Shown in pieces: positions 34,192-42,790 of a DNA stretch of 64,000 nucleotides. Every line of letters starts with the position of its first letter. Position 1 is the first letter of the stretch. Origin of the DNA: Nocardia anocheti. GTDB taxonomy: Bacteria; Actinomycetota; Actinomycetes; Mycobacteriales; Mycobacteriaceae. The notes beneath the pieces were generated by a model, which did no database searches, was not told the DNA's origin, and saw only the letters and a program-made list of their open reading frames with translations. Made by a program: the position numbers and the translations under genes. Location: NCBI RefSeq assembly GCF_029675105.1, contig NZ_JAQQFV010000009.1, positions 300,952 through 364,951 of the forward strand, read 5' to 3'.

Positions 34192-35255
34192 TTCGGCTTC
34201 CACAGCGGCGAGCCTTCGAGGAACTGCGCGGTCGGCGGCGCGGTCCCCTTCTCTGGGGACCGCGGCGCGCTGTCGGTGCCGATCAACCCGGCCACCGCGC
34301 CGCCCAGGGTGGCGGTGACCGCCACCGCCGCGAGCAGTCTGCGCCGGGCCGGGCGCTGCTGACCGGCCCGCGCCGCCTCGGCCGCGCCCGCGCGCAGGCG
34401 AGTCATCCGCAGGCGCGCCGAGGGCCGTCGCGCGGCCAACAGCACCGCGCCCCTGGCCGAGACGTACTCCGGTTCCGGGTCGTAGACCACCGGCAGCCCC
34501 ACCAGAGCGGCCAGATCCGCGCGCAGTGTCGGATTGCGGGTGCACCCGCCCACCAGGACCAGCGCGCCGGGCGTCACCCCGGTCTCGGCGATCAGCTGTC
34601 GCACGAAACCGGCCGAATGCCGCAGCCCCTCCCCGCACAGTCCGGCCAGGTCGCTGCGGGTCACCACCGCGCGCTCGCCGGTGGCCGTGTCGGTGGCGGT
34701 GACCACCCGTTCCTCGCTCAGCGATTCGCGGTGCGCGCGGCTGGTGCGCGCGTCGGTGGCGACGCCGTCGCGGGCCAGCTGCCAGCGCAGCAGCGCGTCG
34801 TAGCCGTCACCACTGAGCACGGTGCTGCGTCGGCTGGCCAGGATGGTGTCGGTGCGGCAGTCGGCGTGGGTGATGGTCAGGCCGGAGGCGCCGAGGTCGT
34901 AGAGGATCACCGAGTCGGCGGCGGGCAGTTGACCGGTGAAGCGCAGGTAGCGCAGCTGCGCGAGGGGTTCGTCGACGATGGCCAGCGACTGTCCGGCGGC
35001 GGCGCGCACCGCGTCGGCGTGCAGTTCCGACCGGCAGGTGACCACGGTGTCGGTGACGCATTCGTCGCGGGCCAGCGCGGCCACCCGCATCCGGCGCACC
35101 GCCGTCAGCACCGATTCCGCGACCGCGGCGCCGGGCCGACGCGGCACCCTGATCCGGTCCAGGGGCGGCAGCTGGGGCTGATCGGAGTGGGTCAGCACAG
35201 CGCGCGCACCGCCCGCACCCGCCGAGACCCCCAGGACCAGCACCATGCGGTCCAT
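34188..35255 (-). CDS. Membrane-anchored Hsp70/actin-fold ATPase-like protein
   Basis: A 355-residue protein with an Hsp70-type nucleotide-binding fold: phosphate-1-like VLGVSAGAGGARAVL near the N terminus, IVDEPLAQLRYLRF, the phosphate-2-like ILYDLGASGLTITH, and the adenosine-type VLVGGCTRNPTLRADLA. The fold ends near residue 285. No substrate-binding domain follows; instead there is an Arg/Ala-rich stretch, one TM helix (LLAAVAVTATLGGAVAGLIG) and a short exported tail. Family members occur in actinobacteria, some near secretion genes, and their partners are unknown. Start is ATG 35255 or 35246. Confidence 0.82.
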   Translation of the reverse strand: MDRMVLVLGVSAGAGGARAVLTHSDQPQLPPLDRIRVPRRPGAAVAESVLTAVRRMRVAALARDECVTDTVVTCRSELHADAVRAAAGQSLAIVDEPLAQLRYLRFTGQLPAADSVILYDLGASGLTITHADCRTDTILASRRSTVLSGDGYDALLRWQLARDGVATDARTSRAHRESLSEERVVTATDTATGERAVVTRSDLAGLCGEGLRHSAGFVRQLIAETGVTPGALVLVGGCTRNPTLRADLAALVGLPVVYDPEPEYVSARGAVLLAARRPSARLRMTRLRAGAAEAARAGQQRPARRRLLAAVAVTATLGGAVAGLIGTDSAPRSPEKGTAPPTAQFLEGSPLWKPN

Positions 35256-35296
35256 GGTGACGTTTTTTGCCCCCGCTGCCAAGGGGCGGCCCGAGG

Positions 35297-35860
35297 TTAT
35301 TCCTGGTCAGACGGCCAGTTCGCGTGGAATGCGAGGTTTTCCGGATCGTCGGTCTCGAAGTCGCCCGCGTCGTGACGGAACTGCGCCAGCAGATGCAGCA
35401 GCTCGCGTCCGCGCTCGGGCGGCAGACCGGGTTCGGCGAAGACCTGGCTGTTGAGCGCCTCGGTGGCCGCGGCCACCGAGGCCCTTCCGGCATCGGTGAT
35501 CTCGATCAGGGTGGCCCGGCGATCGGTGGGATGTGGCACCCGGTGCACCAGCCCGGCGGCCTCGAGCCGGTCGACGGTATTGGTCACGCTGGTCGGATGC
35601 ACCTGCAATCGGGCGCTGGCCTTGGCCATCGGGAGGGCGCCGGTCTTGCTGAAGCTGAGCAGTTGCAGCAACTCGTAGCGGGAAAAAGTGAGTCCGGAGG
35701 GCTTGAGTGCCACGTCGACTCTGGCCATCACGATCTGCTGGGCGCGCACCAGAGAGGTCACCAGCGCCATGCCATCGGCCACCGAACCCCAGCCGTGTTC
35801 GATCCACTGTCGATACGCCTCGGCGATGGGGTCCTGGGAAAGCGGTCCGGGTCGTGACAT
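35297..35860 (-). CDS. MarR-family transcriptional regulator
   Basis: A 187-residue winged-helix regulator. The core runs LTFSRYELLQLLSFSKTGALPMAKASARLQVHPTSVTNTVDRLEAAGLVHR, followed by the wing PHPTDRRATLIEIT. It has extra N- and C-terminal acidic extensions. MarR proteins repress efflux or stress genes and respond to phenolic ligands. No divergent target gene is close, so the regulon is unknown. ATG 35860 (MSRPGPL) or ATG 35872 may be the start; neither has a strong ribosome site. Confidence 0.88.
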   Translation of the reverse strand: MSRPGPLSQDPIAEAYRQWIEHGWGSVADGMALVTSLVRAQQIVMARVDVALKPSGLTFSRYELLQLLSFSKTGALPMAKASARLQVHPTSVTNTVDRLEAAGLVHRVPHPTDRRATLIEITDAGRASVAAATEALNSQVFAEPGLPPERGRELLHLLAQFRHDAGDFETDDPENLAFHANWPSDQE

Positions 35861-35898
35861 GAATCCGATCATTTCACGGCCGGGACCGCTTTCCCCGT

Positions 35899-35973
35899 TG
35901 GAGCGAGCGGCGGGAATTGAACCCGCGTTAACGGCTTTGCAGACCGTTGCCTCAACCACTCAGCCACGCCCGC
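35899..35973 (-). tRNA. tRNA-Cys (GCA), CCA encoded
   Basis: The minus strand folds into a standard cloverleaf. The acceptor GCGGGCG pairs with CGCTCGC through one G-U wobble. The D arm follows TGGCTGAGTGG. The anticodon loop CTGCAAA has anticodon GCA on a 5-bp stem ACGGT/GCCGT. The T arm is GCGGG-TTCAATT-CCCGC, and the discriminator is U73, a tRNA-Cys identity base. The CCA end is encoded (TCCA). Confidence 0.96.
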
Positions 35974-36042
35974 CTCGCCATTGATAGTGCCGGGTTCGGG
36001 TCTCGCGGACGAGAGTTGGGATCAGCTTGATCCGAACTCCGC

Positions 36043-37035
36043 TCAGCGCAACCCGGCCTCGGTCAGTAGCGCGTCGGCCCGCACGGCGTCGAGTCGGGCG
36101 GGATCGATGACCGGCACCGACAGGTCGGTCAGCGGCGGCAGCGCGGGATCGGCGTCGATATCGGCCGCCACCGGATACCGCATCGAACCGCCGTCGCGAA
36201 CAATGTACTGACCCGCTCCTCCGGTGACGAAGGCGAGAAACTGCCGCGCCTGTTCCTGTTTCGCGCTCGAGCGCAACACGGCCCCGCCCGCGACACTCAG
36301 GAACGCGCCGGGATCGCGTCCGGAATACGCGCGCAGCGCGGTGCTCGGCTGCCGTTCGGTCGCCCAGGAACTCCCGAAGACCAGCCCCGATTCGGGACGG
36401 CCCGTGCTCACCGCCGCGACGACGGCGGCGCCGTCGGGAAGCGTCACCGCGTTCGCTCGCACGCCGCGCAACCAGGCCCGGGTGGCGTCCTCGCCGCGCT
36501 GTGCCAGCAGACCCGCCACGATGGCCTGGAAATCCGAGCTCGCGGTGGCCGCGGCCCAGCGGCCCCGCCAGGCGGGCTGGGCCAGATCCAGCATCGAGGC
36601 GGGCAGTTCGGCGATCGGCAGGCTGGTGACGTTGTAGACGAAACCTGTTGTGCGCGCGGTTGTTCCGACCCAGTCGTCGGAGGCGGGTCGATAGCGTTCC
36701 GGGACCTGATCCACGGTGGCCCGGTCGAGTTCGGCGAACAGCCCGGCGCGCTCGACGAGGGTCATCACCGGCGCGTTCGCGCTCAGAAAGACATCGGCGG
36801 GGGAGTCGTCGCCTTCGGCGAGCACCAGCTCACCCAGCCCGGCATCACCCCCGGACCGCACGATCACCTCGATCCCGGTCCGCGCCGTGAACGCCGCCGC
36901 CCACTGCGCCACGAGCCCCACGTCCTGCCCGCTGTACACGGTGATCTCATCGCGCCCCGCCGAGGACCCACACCCCCCGACCCCGAACACCACCACCAGC
37001 ATCGCCGCCAGCACCCACCCGCCGCGCACGATCAT
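36043..37035 (-). CDS. Iron-type ABC transporter substrate-binding lipoprotein (orphan)
   Basis: A 330-residue periplasmic-type binding protein anchored as a lipoprotein: signal with lipobox VGGC and mature Cys near residue 22. The fold and motifs (ITVYSGQDVGLVAQWAAAFTARTGIEV, ADVFLSANAP, FVYNVTSLP, SWATERQP, GGSMRYPVAADI) match the FbpA/AfuA group of Fe(III)-binding proteins. The permease and ATPase genes normally beside it are missing. No iron box is visible upstream. ATG 37035 is used because it makes the signal peptide. The ligand could also be another oxyanion or small molecule. Confidence 0.87.
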   Translation of the reverse strand: MIVRGGWVLAAMLVVVFGVGGCGSSAGRDEITVYSGQDVGLVAQWAAAFTARTGIEVIVRSGGDAGLGELVLAEGDDSPADVFLSANAPVMTLVERAGLFAELDRATVDQVPERYRPASDDWVGTTARTTGFVYNVTSLPIAELPASMLDLAQPAWRGRWAAATASSDFQAIVAGLLAQRGEDATRAWLRGVRANAVTLPDGAAVVAAVSTGRPESGLVFGSSWATERQPSTALRAYSGRDPGAFLSVAGGAVLRSSAKQEQARQFLAFVTGGAGQYIVRDGGSMRYPVAADIDADPALPPLTDLSVPVIDPARLDAVRADALLTEAGLR

Positions 37036-37105
37036 CAACGCCCTTCCCGCCCCGGGGAATCGAGGCTTCCTCCAGCAAAATACCCCGGGCGGCAAGGAGG
37101 TTCGG

Positions 37106-37705
37106 TCAGTGTTTGGTGGCTGGGACCGAGCAGATCTTCCAGGTGCCGTCTTCCTTGGCGAGGTGTTCCTCGGTGCTGCTCTCGGTGTTGGGTTCCTCGC
37201 CCTCCACCGAGAGGGTGAGTTGGCCGGTGACGGTGGCCTTGGCGGTGTCGCCGGTGACGACGATGTCTTTCACGTCGTCGATGGTCACCGCGACGGTGGC
37301 CGCGTCGAACTGTTTGCGCTGCTCGTCGGAGAGGTTGTCGATCTCGGTGCGGTCGGCGGTGCAGGCCAGGGCCGCGGCGGCGATGAAGCCCTCGGAGTCG
37401 AGGGTGTCGTAGAAGTCGCGGATGGCGACCTCGATCTTCTTCTCGTCCGAGGACAGCGGCGTACGGCCCTGCAGGGTGAGCACGACGCCGGTGATCACCG
37501 CGCCGATCACCACCAGCGCGAGGATGCCCAGGCCTACGAACAGGCCGGTTCGCTTCTTCTTCGGCGGCTGGGGCGGCGGGAACACATCGGGATCGCCCGG
37601 CGCTCCCGGCACGGCATGGGCGCCCGGCTCGAATCCGGCGTGCGGATATCCCGGCGGCCCGGAAGGAATGTTCGGTGGCTGCTGTCCCTCGGGGGGATTG
37701 GTCAT
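37106..37705 (-). CDS. Single-TM exported protein, Rv0361/DUF4878-like
   Basis: A 199-residue membrane-anchored protein. The N-terminal 50 residues are Pro/Gly-rich and cytoplasmic, then KKKR and one TM helix (about 53-76). The exported domain of about 115 residues resembles the SnoaL/DUF4878-like fold (VAIRDFYDTLDSEGFIAAAALACTADR ... WKICSVP) and has two Cys that may pair. Such proteins are common in Mycobacteriales; the role is unknown. A GGAGCG-type ribosome site precedes the ATG. Confidence 0.8.
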   Translation of the reverse strand: MTNPPEGQQPPNIPSGPPGYPHAGFEPGAHAVPGAPGDPDVFPPPQPPKKKRTGLFVGLGILALVVIGAVITGVVLTLQGRTPLSSDEKKIEVAIRDFYDTLDSEGFIAAAALACTADRTEIDNLSDEQRKQFDAATVAVTIDDVKDIVVTGDTAKATVTGQLTLSVEGEEPNTESSTEEHLAKEDGTWKICSVPATKH

Positions 37706-37771
37706 GGCCCGCTCCTGATGTCATCGGGGGCATGGCCCCCGCAACCGCTGTGGAACCGAACTCAAAGCAAA

Positions 37772-37801
37772 CGAGGCCCCGACCGAACGGACGGGACCTC
37801 G
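37772..37801 (-). terminator. Intrinsic terminator downstream of tRNA-Arg
   Basis: On the minus strand CGAGGTCCCG and CGGGGCCTCG form a 10-bp stem with one U-G wobble and a 10-nt loop, followed by TTTGCTTTG. It starts 9 nt after the tRNA-Arg 3' end, the expected position for a tRNA terminator. Confidence 0.75.
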
Positions 37802-37809
37802 AACTGCTG

Positions 37810-37882
37810 TGCCCTCGGCAGGATTCGAACCTGCGGCCTTCTGCTCCGGAGGCAGACGCTCTATCCCCTGAGCTACGAGGGC
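37810..37882 (-). tRNA. tRNA-Arg (CCG)
   Basis: The minus strand folds to a 73-nt cloverleaf: acceptor GCCCTCG/CGAGGGC, D stem GCTC/GAGC, anticodon stem TCTGC/GCAGA with loop CTCCGGA (anticodon CCG), T stem GCAGG/CCTGC with TTCGAAT, and discriminator A. CCA is not encoded, unlike the tRNA-Cys 1.9 kb away. It decodes CGG, a frequent Arg codon in this GC-rich genome. Confidence 0.97.
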
Positions 37883-37994
37883 GGGATAGTGGCCGGTCGC
37901 TGTGGGGCGATCGGGCAGCGACAGCGTATCGCATGGAGTGCGGTGCGCCAAAAACGGTGCCGGGCCGGGTGGTTGACCCGGTCCGGCACCGGGG

Positions 37995-38699
37995 TCAGTT
38001 CAGCGGCAGCGGGGTGGCGCCGCGGGCGGCGAGCATGCTCGTCATCAGCGCGGATTCGCTGGCCTGGGCGTTGGCCATCTGCTGGGCCAGCAGCCGGACC
38101 GCCGCGACGTCGGCGTGTTCGGCCGCGTACTCGGCCATCGGCGCGCCGCCCTGGTGGTGGCGCAGCATGAGCTGCAGGAACATGGTGTCCAGCGCCGGGC
38201 CGGTGGCCTTGCGCAGGGCGGTCATCTCCTCCTGGCTGGCCATGCCGGGCATGGTGGTCATCGGGCCCGACATCTCGTGCGCGGTGGCGCCGCCGTGGCC
38301 GTGCGCGCCGTCACCGTGCTCGCTCATCCAGCCCATGAACCCGTCGACGTTCTGGTTGGTCTCGCCCCACAGCTGCAACCAGGCCTGCATGCGGCCGATC
38401 TGGTTCTGCTGGGTGGTGAGGATGTCGTAGGCGAGCCTGCGCACGTCGTTGTCGGTCGAGGCGATCAGCGCCACGCCCGCCATGTCGACGGCCTGGGCGT
38501 GGTGGGCGGCCATGTCCTGGCTGAAGCCGATGTCGACCGGGCCGGGCGCGGGGTCGTCGGCCTTGTCCAGCGGCATCCGCAGCAGCACCCCGGCCACCGC
38601 ACCGAGCAGCAGCAGGCCGATCGCGCCGAGCACCAGCACCGCCCCGGCGGGGCGGCGGGTGCCGGTCTCCTCGGGCTCGACCTCGGTCTCGGTGCTCAC
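37995..38699 (-). CDS. DUF305 membrane-anchored protein
   Basis: A 234-residue protein with one N-terminal TM helix (about residues 18-40) and an exported four-helix DUF305 domain. The signature His-rich pairs are present: DMAAHHAQAVDMA and MLRHHQGGAPMAEYA, plus a loop rich in His and Met (HGDGAHGHGG, MTTMPGM) that could bind copper. The GTG start overlaps the DUF3105 stop by one base (TAGTG), so the two are coupled. DUF305 proteins are often linked to metal handling; here that is inference. Confidence 0.9.
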   Translation of the reverse strand: MSTETEVEPEETGTRRPAGAVLVLGAIGLLLLGAVAGVLLRMPLDKADDPAPGPVDIGFSQDMAAHHAQAVDMAGVALIASTDNDVRRLAYDILTTQQNQIGRMQAWLQLWGETNQNVDGFMGWMSEHGDGAHGHGGATAHEMSGPMTTMPGMASQEEMTALRKATGPALDTMFLQLMLRHHQGGAPMAEYAAEHADVAAVRLLAQQMANAQASESALMTSMLAARGATPLPLN

Positions 38700-39583
38700 T
38701 ACTGACCCGAGGGCAGGCCGCCGGGCATCGGGATGCTCGGAATGCCCGGGATGCCGCCGCCGCCCGCACCGGCGAGCTCGGACTGGTCCTGGGTCAGGCC
38801 CGCGCCGTCCATCGGCACCGCTTCGGGGCCGTAGGGCGAGGAGTCGAACGGCGGCGGGTTGTTCGCGTCGAAGATCGGGTTCGAGCAGCTCGCGCCGACC
38901 TCGGGGTAGGCGTAGGGGTTCTCGCGCAGGGCGGAGATGAACTGCTTGATGCGCGCGTCGTCGGCGGATTCCAGCTTGAGCTGGTGGCCCCACGACTGCA
39001 GCGAGATGGCCGAGTCCAGGCCCGGGTACGGCGACATCAGGCTGAACTGACGACCCTTGACGAAGTTCGACAGCTTCTCCACCCCGGCGTTGTCGACCTT
39101 GTCGGGGTTGTAGGCGATCCAGACCGCGCCGTGCTCGAGCGAGTGCACCGCGTTCTCCATGCGGATCGGCTTGGCGTAGACGGTGCCGGTGCAGTTGGCC
39201 CAGGCGCCGTCGTGCGGGCCGCCGAAGGCCGGGGACTTGTCATAGGCCACCCGCTGCTCCGGGGTGACGTGCAGACCGGCCGGGTAGTCCTGCTTGACGA
39301 CGCCCTCGATCTTGGCCGACGGGTCCTGGTTGTCCTTGGAGGGCACCCATTCCTTGAGGTCGGTCTGGGCCTCGCGGATCGCGGCCTGGTCCAGGTACTT
39401 GGGCACCAGACTGTAGGCCAGCAGGCCGATCAGCGCCACGATGGCGACACCCGCGCCGAGCAGCGCCCACGGAACTTCCCGCTTCTTCCCGGGAAGCTTT
39501 CCCTTACCGGGTTTGCGCGACGGAGACGATTTCCCCGCGGCGCGGACGGCCTTGGCTGAGGTGGCGCTGGTCCTGCTCGGCAT
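38699..39583 (-). CDS. DUF3105 membrane-anchored protein
   Basis: A 294-residue exported protein. The basic Lys/Arg/Ser-rich N-tail precedes one TM helix (about 39-60). The DUF3105 domain has PAFGGPHDGAWANCTGTVYAKPI, then ENAVHSLEHGAVWIAYNPD, with conserved His and Cys residues suited to metal binding, and a second Cys in GASCSNP. The C-tail is Gly/Pro-rich. It heads a two-gene operon with DUF305, divergent from argS by 89 bp. Function is unknown, though the paired His-rich domains suggest metal handling at the cell surface. Confidence 0.9.
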   Translation of the reverse strand: MPSRTSATSAKAVRAAGKSSPSRKPGKGKLPGKKREVPWALLGAGVAIVALIGLLAYSLVPKYLDQAAIREAQTDLKEWVPSKDNQDPSAKIEGVVKQDYPAGLHVTPEQRVAYDKSPAFGGPHDGAWANCTGTVYAKPIRMENAVHSLEHGAVWIAYNPDKVDNAGVEKLSNFVKGRQFSLMSPYPGLDSAISLQSWGHQLKLESADDARIKQFISALRENPYAYPEVGASCSNPIFDANNPPPFDSSPYGPEAVPMDGAGLTQDQSELAGAGGGGIPGIPSIPMPGGLPSGQ

Positions 39584-39672
39584 CGCTGGATGTGCTCTTT
39601 CGACGTGTGGATCGGGACGTTCGTACCGGGCGGTCGTGGTTGCGAGGCGCCCAGCCAATAGGATAGAGACTC

Positions 39673-41334
39673 GTGACTCCAGCTGACCTTGCAGATCTCC
39701 TTCGCACCACCGCCGCGAAGGTGCTTGTCGAACGTGGACTGGACTCGTCGGTCCTGCCCAAGCAGGTCACAGTGGAGCGTCCGCGCAACCCCGAACACGG
39801 CGACTATGCCACGAATGTGGCGATGCAGGTGGCCAAGAAGGTCGGAACCAATCCACGCGAACTGGCGGGCTGGCTGGCCGAGGCGCTCGCGGCGACCGAC
39901 GCCATCGATGTGGCCGATGTCGCAGGCCCCGGCTTCCTGAACATCCGTCTCGCCGCCTCGGCGCAGGGCGCGATCGTCAGCCAGATCCTGGCCGCGGGGG
40001 AGAAGTACGGCACCGCCGCCGCGCTGGCGGGCACCGAGATCAACCTCGAGTTCGTCTCCGCCAACCCCACCGGTCCGGTGCACCTCGGTGGCACCCGGTG
40101 GGCCTCGGTCGGTGACGCGCTGGGCCGCATCCTGGCCGCTCAGGGCGCCGAGGTGACGCGCGAGTACTACTTCAACGACCACGGCGCCCAGATCGACCGC
40201 TTCGCCAAATCGCTGGTCGCGGCCGCCCTGGGCGAGCCGACCCCCGAGGACGGCTACGCGGGCGAATACATCCAGGAGATCAGCGCCAGCATCGTCGCCG
40301 CGCATCCCGACGCGCTGAGCCTGCCCGCCGACGAGCGCCACGAGCTGTTCCGGCGCGAGGGCGTGCAGCAGATGTTCGCCCAGATCAAGCGGGATCTGCA
40401 CGACTTCGGCACCGACTTCGACGTGTACTTCAACGAGAGCGAACTGTTCGCCTCCGGTGCCGTCGAACGGGCCGTCGAACAGCTCAAGAACTCCGGCAAC
40501 CTGTACGAGAAGGACGGCGCCTGGTGGATCGCCTCCACCGATTTCGGCGACGACAAGGACCGCGTGGTCCTCAAGAGCGACGGCAACGCCGCCTACATCG
40601 CCGGTGACATCGCCTACTTCCAGAACAAGCGCGCCCGCGGCTTCGACCTGGCCATCTACATGCTCGGCGCCGACCACCACGGCTACATCGGCCGGTTGAA
40701 GGCCGCCGCCGCGGCCTTCGGTGACGACCCCGACACCGTCGAGGTGCTGATCGGCCAGATGGTGAACCTGGTCCGCGACGGCCAGGCCGTGAAGATGAGC
40801 AAGCGCGCGGGCACCGTGGTGACCCTCAACGACCTGGTCGAGCAGATCGGCGTCGACGCCGCCCGCTACTCACTGGTGCGTTCCTCGGTGAACTCGAGCA
40901 TCGACATCGACCTGGACCTGTGGACCAAGGCCAGCAGCGAGAACCCGGTCTACTACGTGCAGTACGCCCACTCGCGCACCAACAGCATCCTGGGCAACGC
41001 CGCGAAGTTCGCCGAGTTCGCGAGCGTCGAACCCGACTTCGCGCTGCTGAACTCCGCCCGCGAGGGCGACCTGATCCGCACCCTCGGCGATTTCCCGCGC
41101 GTGGTCGCCACCGCCGCCGAAACCCGCGAACCGCACCGCATCGCCCGCTACCTGGAGGAACTGGCCGGGGTCTACCACCCGTTCCAGTCCGACGACGACA
41201 TGCGCGTGCTGCCCAAGGGCGACGACGCGGTCACCCCCCTCAACGCCGCCCGGCTGGAACTGGTCAAGGCCACCCGCCAGGTTCTGGCCAACGGCCTCGC
41301 CCTGCTCGGCGTCAGCGCACCGGAGCGCATGTGA
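39673..41334 (+). CDS. argS: Arginyl-tRNA synthetase
   Basis: A 553-residue class I synthetase that charges tRNA-Arg. The HIGH-like motif is HLGG in GPVHLGGTRW at 134-143, and KMSKR is at 374-378. The N-terminal Add-1 domain (ERPRNPEHGDYATNVA) and C-terminal anticodon-binding DALR domain are complete. The GTG start has AGGA 9 nt upstream, but the same bases form a TAGGAT -10-like hexamer at 39659-39664, so a leaderless transcript is also possible. It begins the long mycobacterial-type housekeeping block. Confidence 0.97.
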   Translation: MTPADLADLLRTTAAKVLVERGLDSSVLPKQVTVERPRNPEHGDYATNVAMQVAKKVGTNPRELAGWLAEALAATDAIDVADVAGPGFLNIRLAASAQGAIVSQILAAGEKYGTAAALAGTEINLEFVSANPTGPVHLGGTRWASVGDALGRILAAQGAEVTREYYFNDHGAQIDRFAKSLVAAALGEPTPEDGYAGEYIQEISASIVAAHPDALSLPADERHELFRREGVQQMFAQIKRDLHDFGTDFDVYFNESELFASGAVERAVEQLKNSGNLYEKDGAWWIASTDFGDDKDRVVLKSDGNAAYIAGDIAYFQNKRARGFDLAIYMLGADHHGYIGRLKAAAAAFGDDPDTVEVLIGQMVNLVRDGQAVKMSKRAGTVVTLNDLVEQIGVDAARYSLVRSSVNSSIDIDLDLWTKASSENPVYYVQYAHSRTNSILGNAAKFAEFASVEPDFALLNSAREGDLIRTLGDFPRVVATAAETREPHRIARYLEELAGVYHPFQSDDDMRVLPKGDDAVTPLNAARLELVKATRQVLANGLALLGVSAPERM

Positions 41335-41368
41335 ACACCGGCAAGCTTTCCAGGAAGGACGCACCGAG

Positions 41369-42790
41369 ATGAGTGCACACCCCGCCGGTCCCCGGCACGC
41401 TGAGATCCCGCACGCGCCGAGCCTGGCCGAGCGTCCCAGCGACCCGCAGGAGATGATCGACCTGCCCGCCAACGTCTGGCCGCGCAACGCCACTCGTGGC
41501 GACGACGGCGTGGTCCGGCTGGCCGGAGTGCCGGTCACCGAGCTGGCCCAGCAGTACGGCACGCCGCTGTTCGTCATCGACGAGGACGACTTCCGCACCC
41601 GCTGCCGCGACATGGTGGCCGCCTTCGGCCCCAACGCCCGCGTGCACTACGCCTCCAAGGCGTTCCTGTGTGGTGAGATCGCGCGCTGGATCCGCGACGA
41701 GGGCCTCTCGCTCGACGTCTGCTCCGGTGGCGAGCTGGCCGTGGCGCTCAACGCCGGTTTCCCGGCCGAGCGCATCGCTCTGCACGGCAACAACAAGTCG
41801 GTGCCCGAGCTCGAGACCGCGGTCGCCGCCGGGGTCGGGCACGTGGTGGTCGACTCGCTCTACGAGATCGACCGGCTCGAGGCGGTCGCCGGTGCGGCGG
41901 GCGTGGTCCAGGACGTGCTGGTCCGGGTCACCGTCGGCGTCGAGGCGCACACCCACGAGTACATCTCCACCGCCCACGAGGACCAGAAGTTCGGTTTCTC
42001 GATCGCGGGTGGGGACGCGATGGAGGCGCTGGCCCGGGTCTTCGAGACCGACAACCTGCGCCTGGTCGGCCTGCACAGCCACATCGGCTCGCAGATCTTC
42101 GAGATCGACGGCTTCGAGATCGCCGCGCGCCGCATGCTCGGCCTGCTGCGCGAGGCCATCGACAAGTTCGGCATCGAGCGCACCGCCCAGATCGCCACCC
42201 TGGACCTGGGCGGCGGCCTCGGCATCTCCTACCTGCCCGCCGACAACCCGCCGCCGCTGGACGAGTTCGCCGCCAGCCTGCGTGAGCTGGTCGCGGCCGA
42301 GGCCGCCCGCGCCGGGCTGCCCGAGCCGGTCATCGCCGTCGAGCCGGGTCGCGCCATCGCGGGCCCCGGCACCGTCACCCTCTACGAGGTGGGCACCATC
42401 AAGGACGTCGAACTCGACGGGGGCGCGCGCCGCCGCTACGTCAGTGTCGACGGCGGGATGAGCGACAATATCCGCCCCGCGCTCTACCAGGCCGACTACG
42501 ATTGCCGTCTGGTCTCGCGCTCCTCCGAGGCGCACGCGGTCGTCGCGCGCGTGGTCGGAAAGCATTGCGAGAGCGGCGATATCGTCATCCGCGACACCTG
42601 GATGCCCGCCGACGTGGCCCCCGACGACCTGGTGGCCGTCGCGGCGACCGGCGCGTACTGCTACTCGATGTCGAGCCGCTACAACCAGCTCACCCGGCCC
42701 GCCGTGGTCGTGGTGCGTGACGGGGAGTCGCGACTGATACTGCGCCGGGAAACGGTGGCGGACCTGCTGAGCCTGGAGGTAGAACAATGA
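41369..42790 (+). CDS. lysA: Diaminopimelate decarboxylase
   Basis: A 473-residue PLP enzyme that decarboxylates meso-diaminopimelate to lysine. The Schiff-base Lys97 lies in VHYASKAF. Other family motifs are GLHSHIGSQIF, DLGGGLGISY, EPGRAIAGPGT and the C-terminal YNQLTRP. The N-terminal 35 residues are an actinobacterial extension. The ATG has an AGGAAGGA site. The stop overlaps the hom start as ATGA, tying lysine and threonine synthesis into one operon. Confidence 0.97.
   Translation: MSAHPAGPRHAEIPHAPSLAERPSDPQEMIDLPANVWPRNATRGDDGVVRLAGVPVTELAQQYGTPLFVIDEDDFRTRCRDMVAAFGPNARVHYASKAFLCGEIARWIRDEGLSLDVCSGGELAVALNAGFPAERIALHGNNKSVPELETAVAAGVGHVVVDSLYEIDRLEAVAGAAGVVQDVLVRVTVGVEAHTHEYISTAHEDQKFGFSIAGGDAMEALARVFETDNLRLVGLHSHIGSQIFEIDGFEIAARRMLGLLREAIDKFGIERTAQIATLDLGGGLGISYLPADNPPPLDEFAASLRELVAAEAARAGLPEPVIAVEPGRAIAGPGTVTLYEVGTIKDVELDGGARRRYVSVDGGMSDNIRPALYQADYDCRLVSRSSEAHAVVARVVGKHCESGDIVIRDTWMPADVAPDDLVAVAATGAYCYSMSSRYNQLTRPAVVVVRDGESRLILRRETVADLLSLEVEQ

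Noticed and set aside
35899..37882. tRNA genes as phage or island attachment sites
   Set aside because: No integrase, no direct repeat of a tRNA 3' end and no compositional break are seen nearby.
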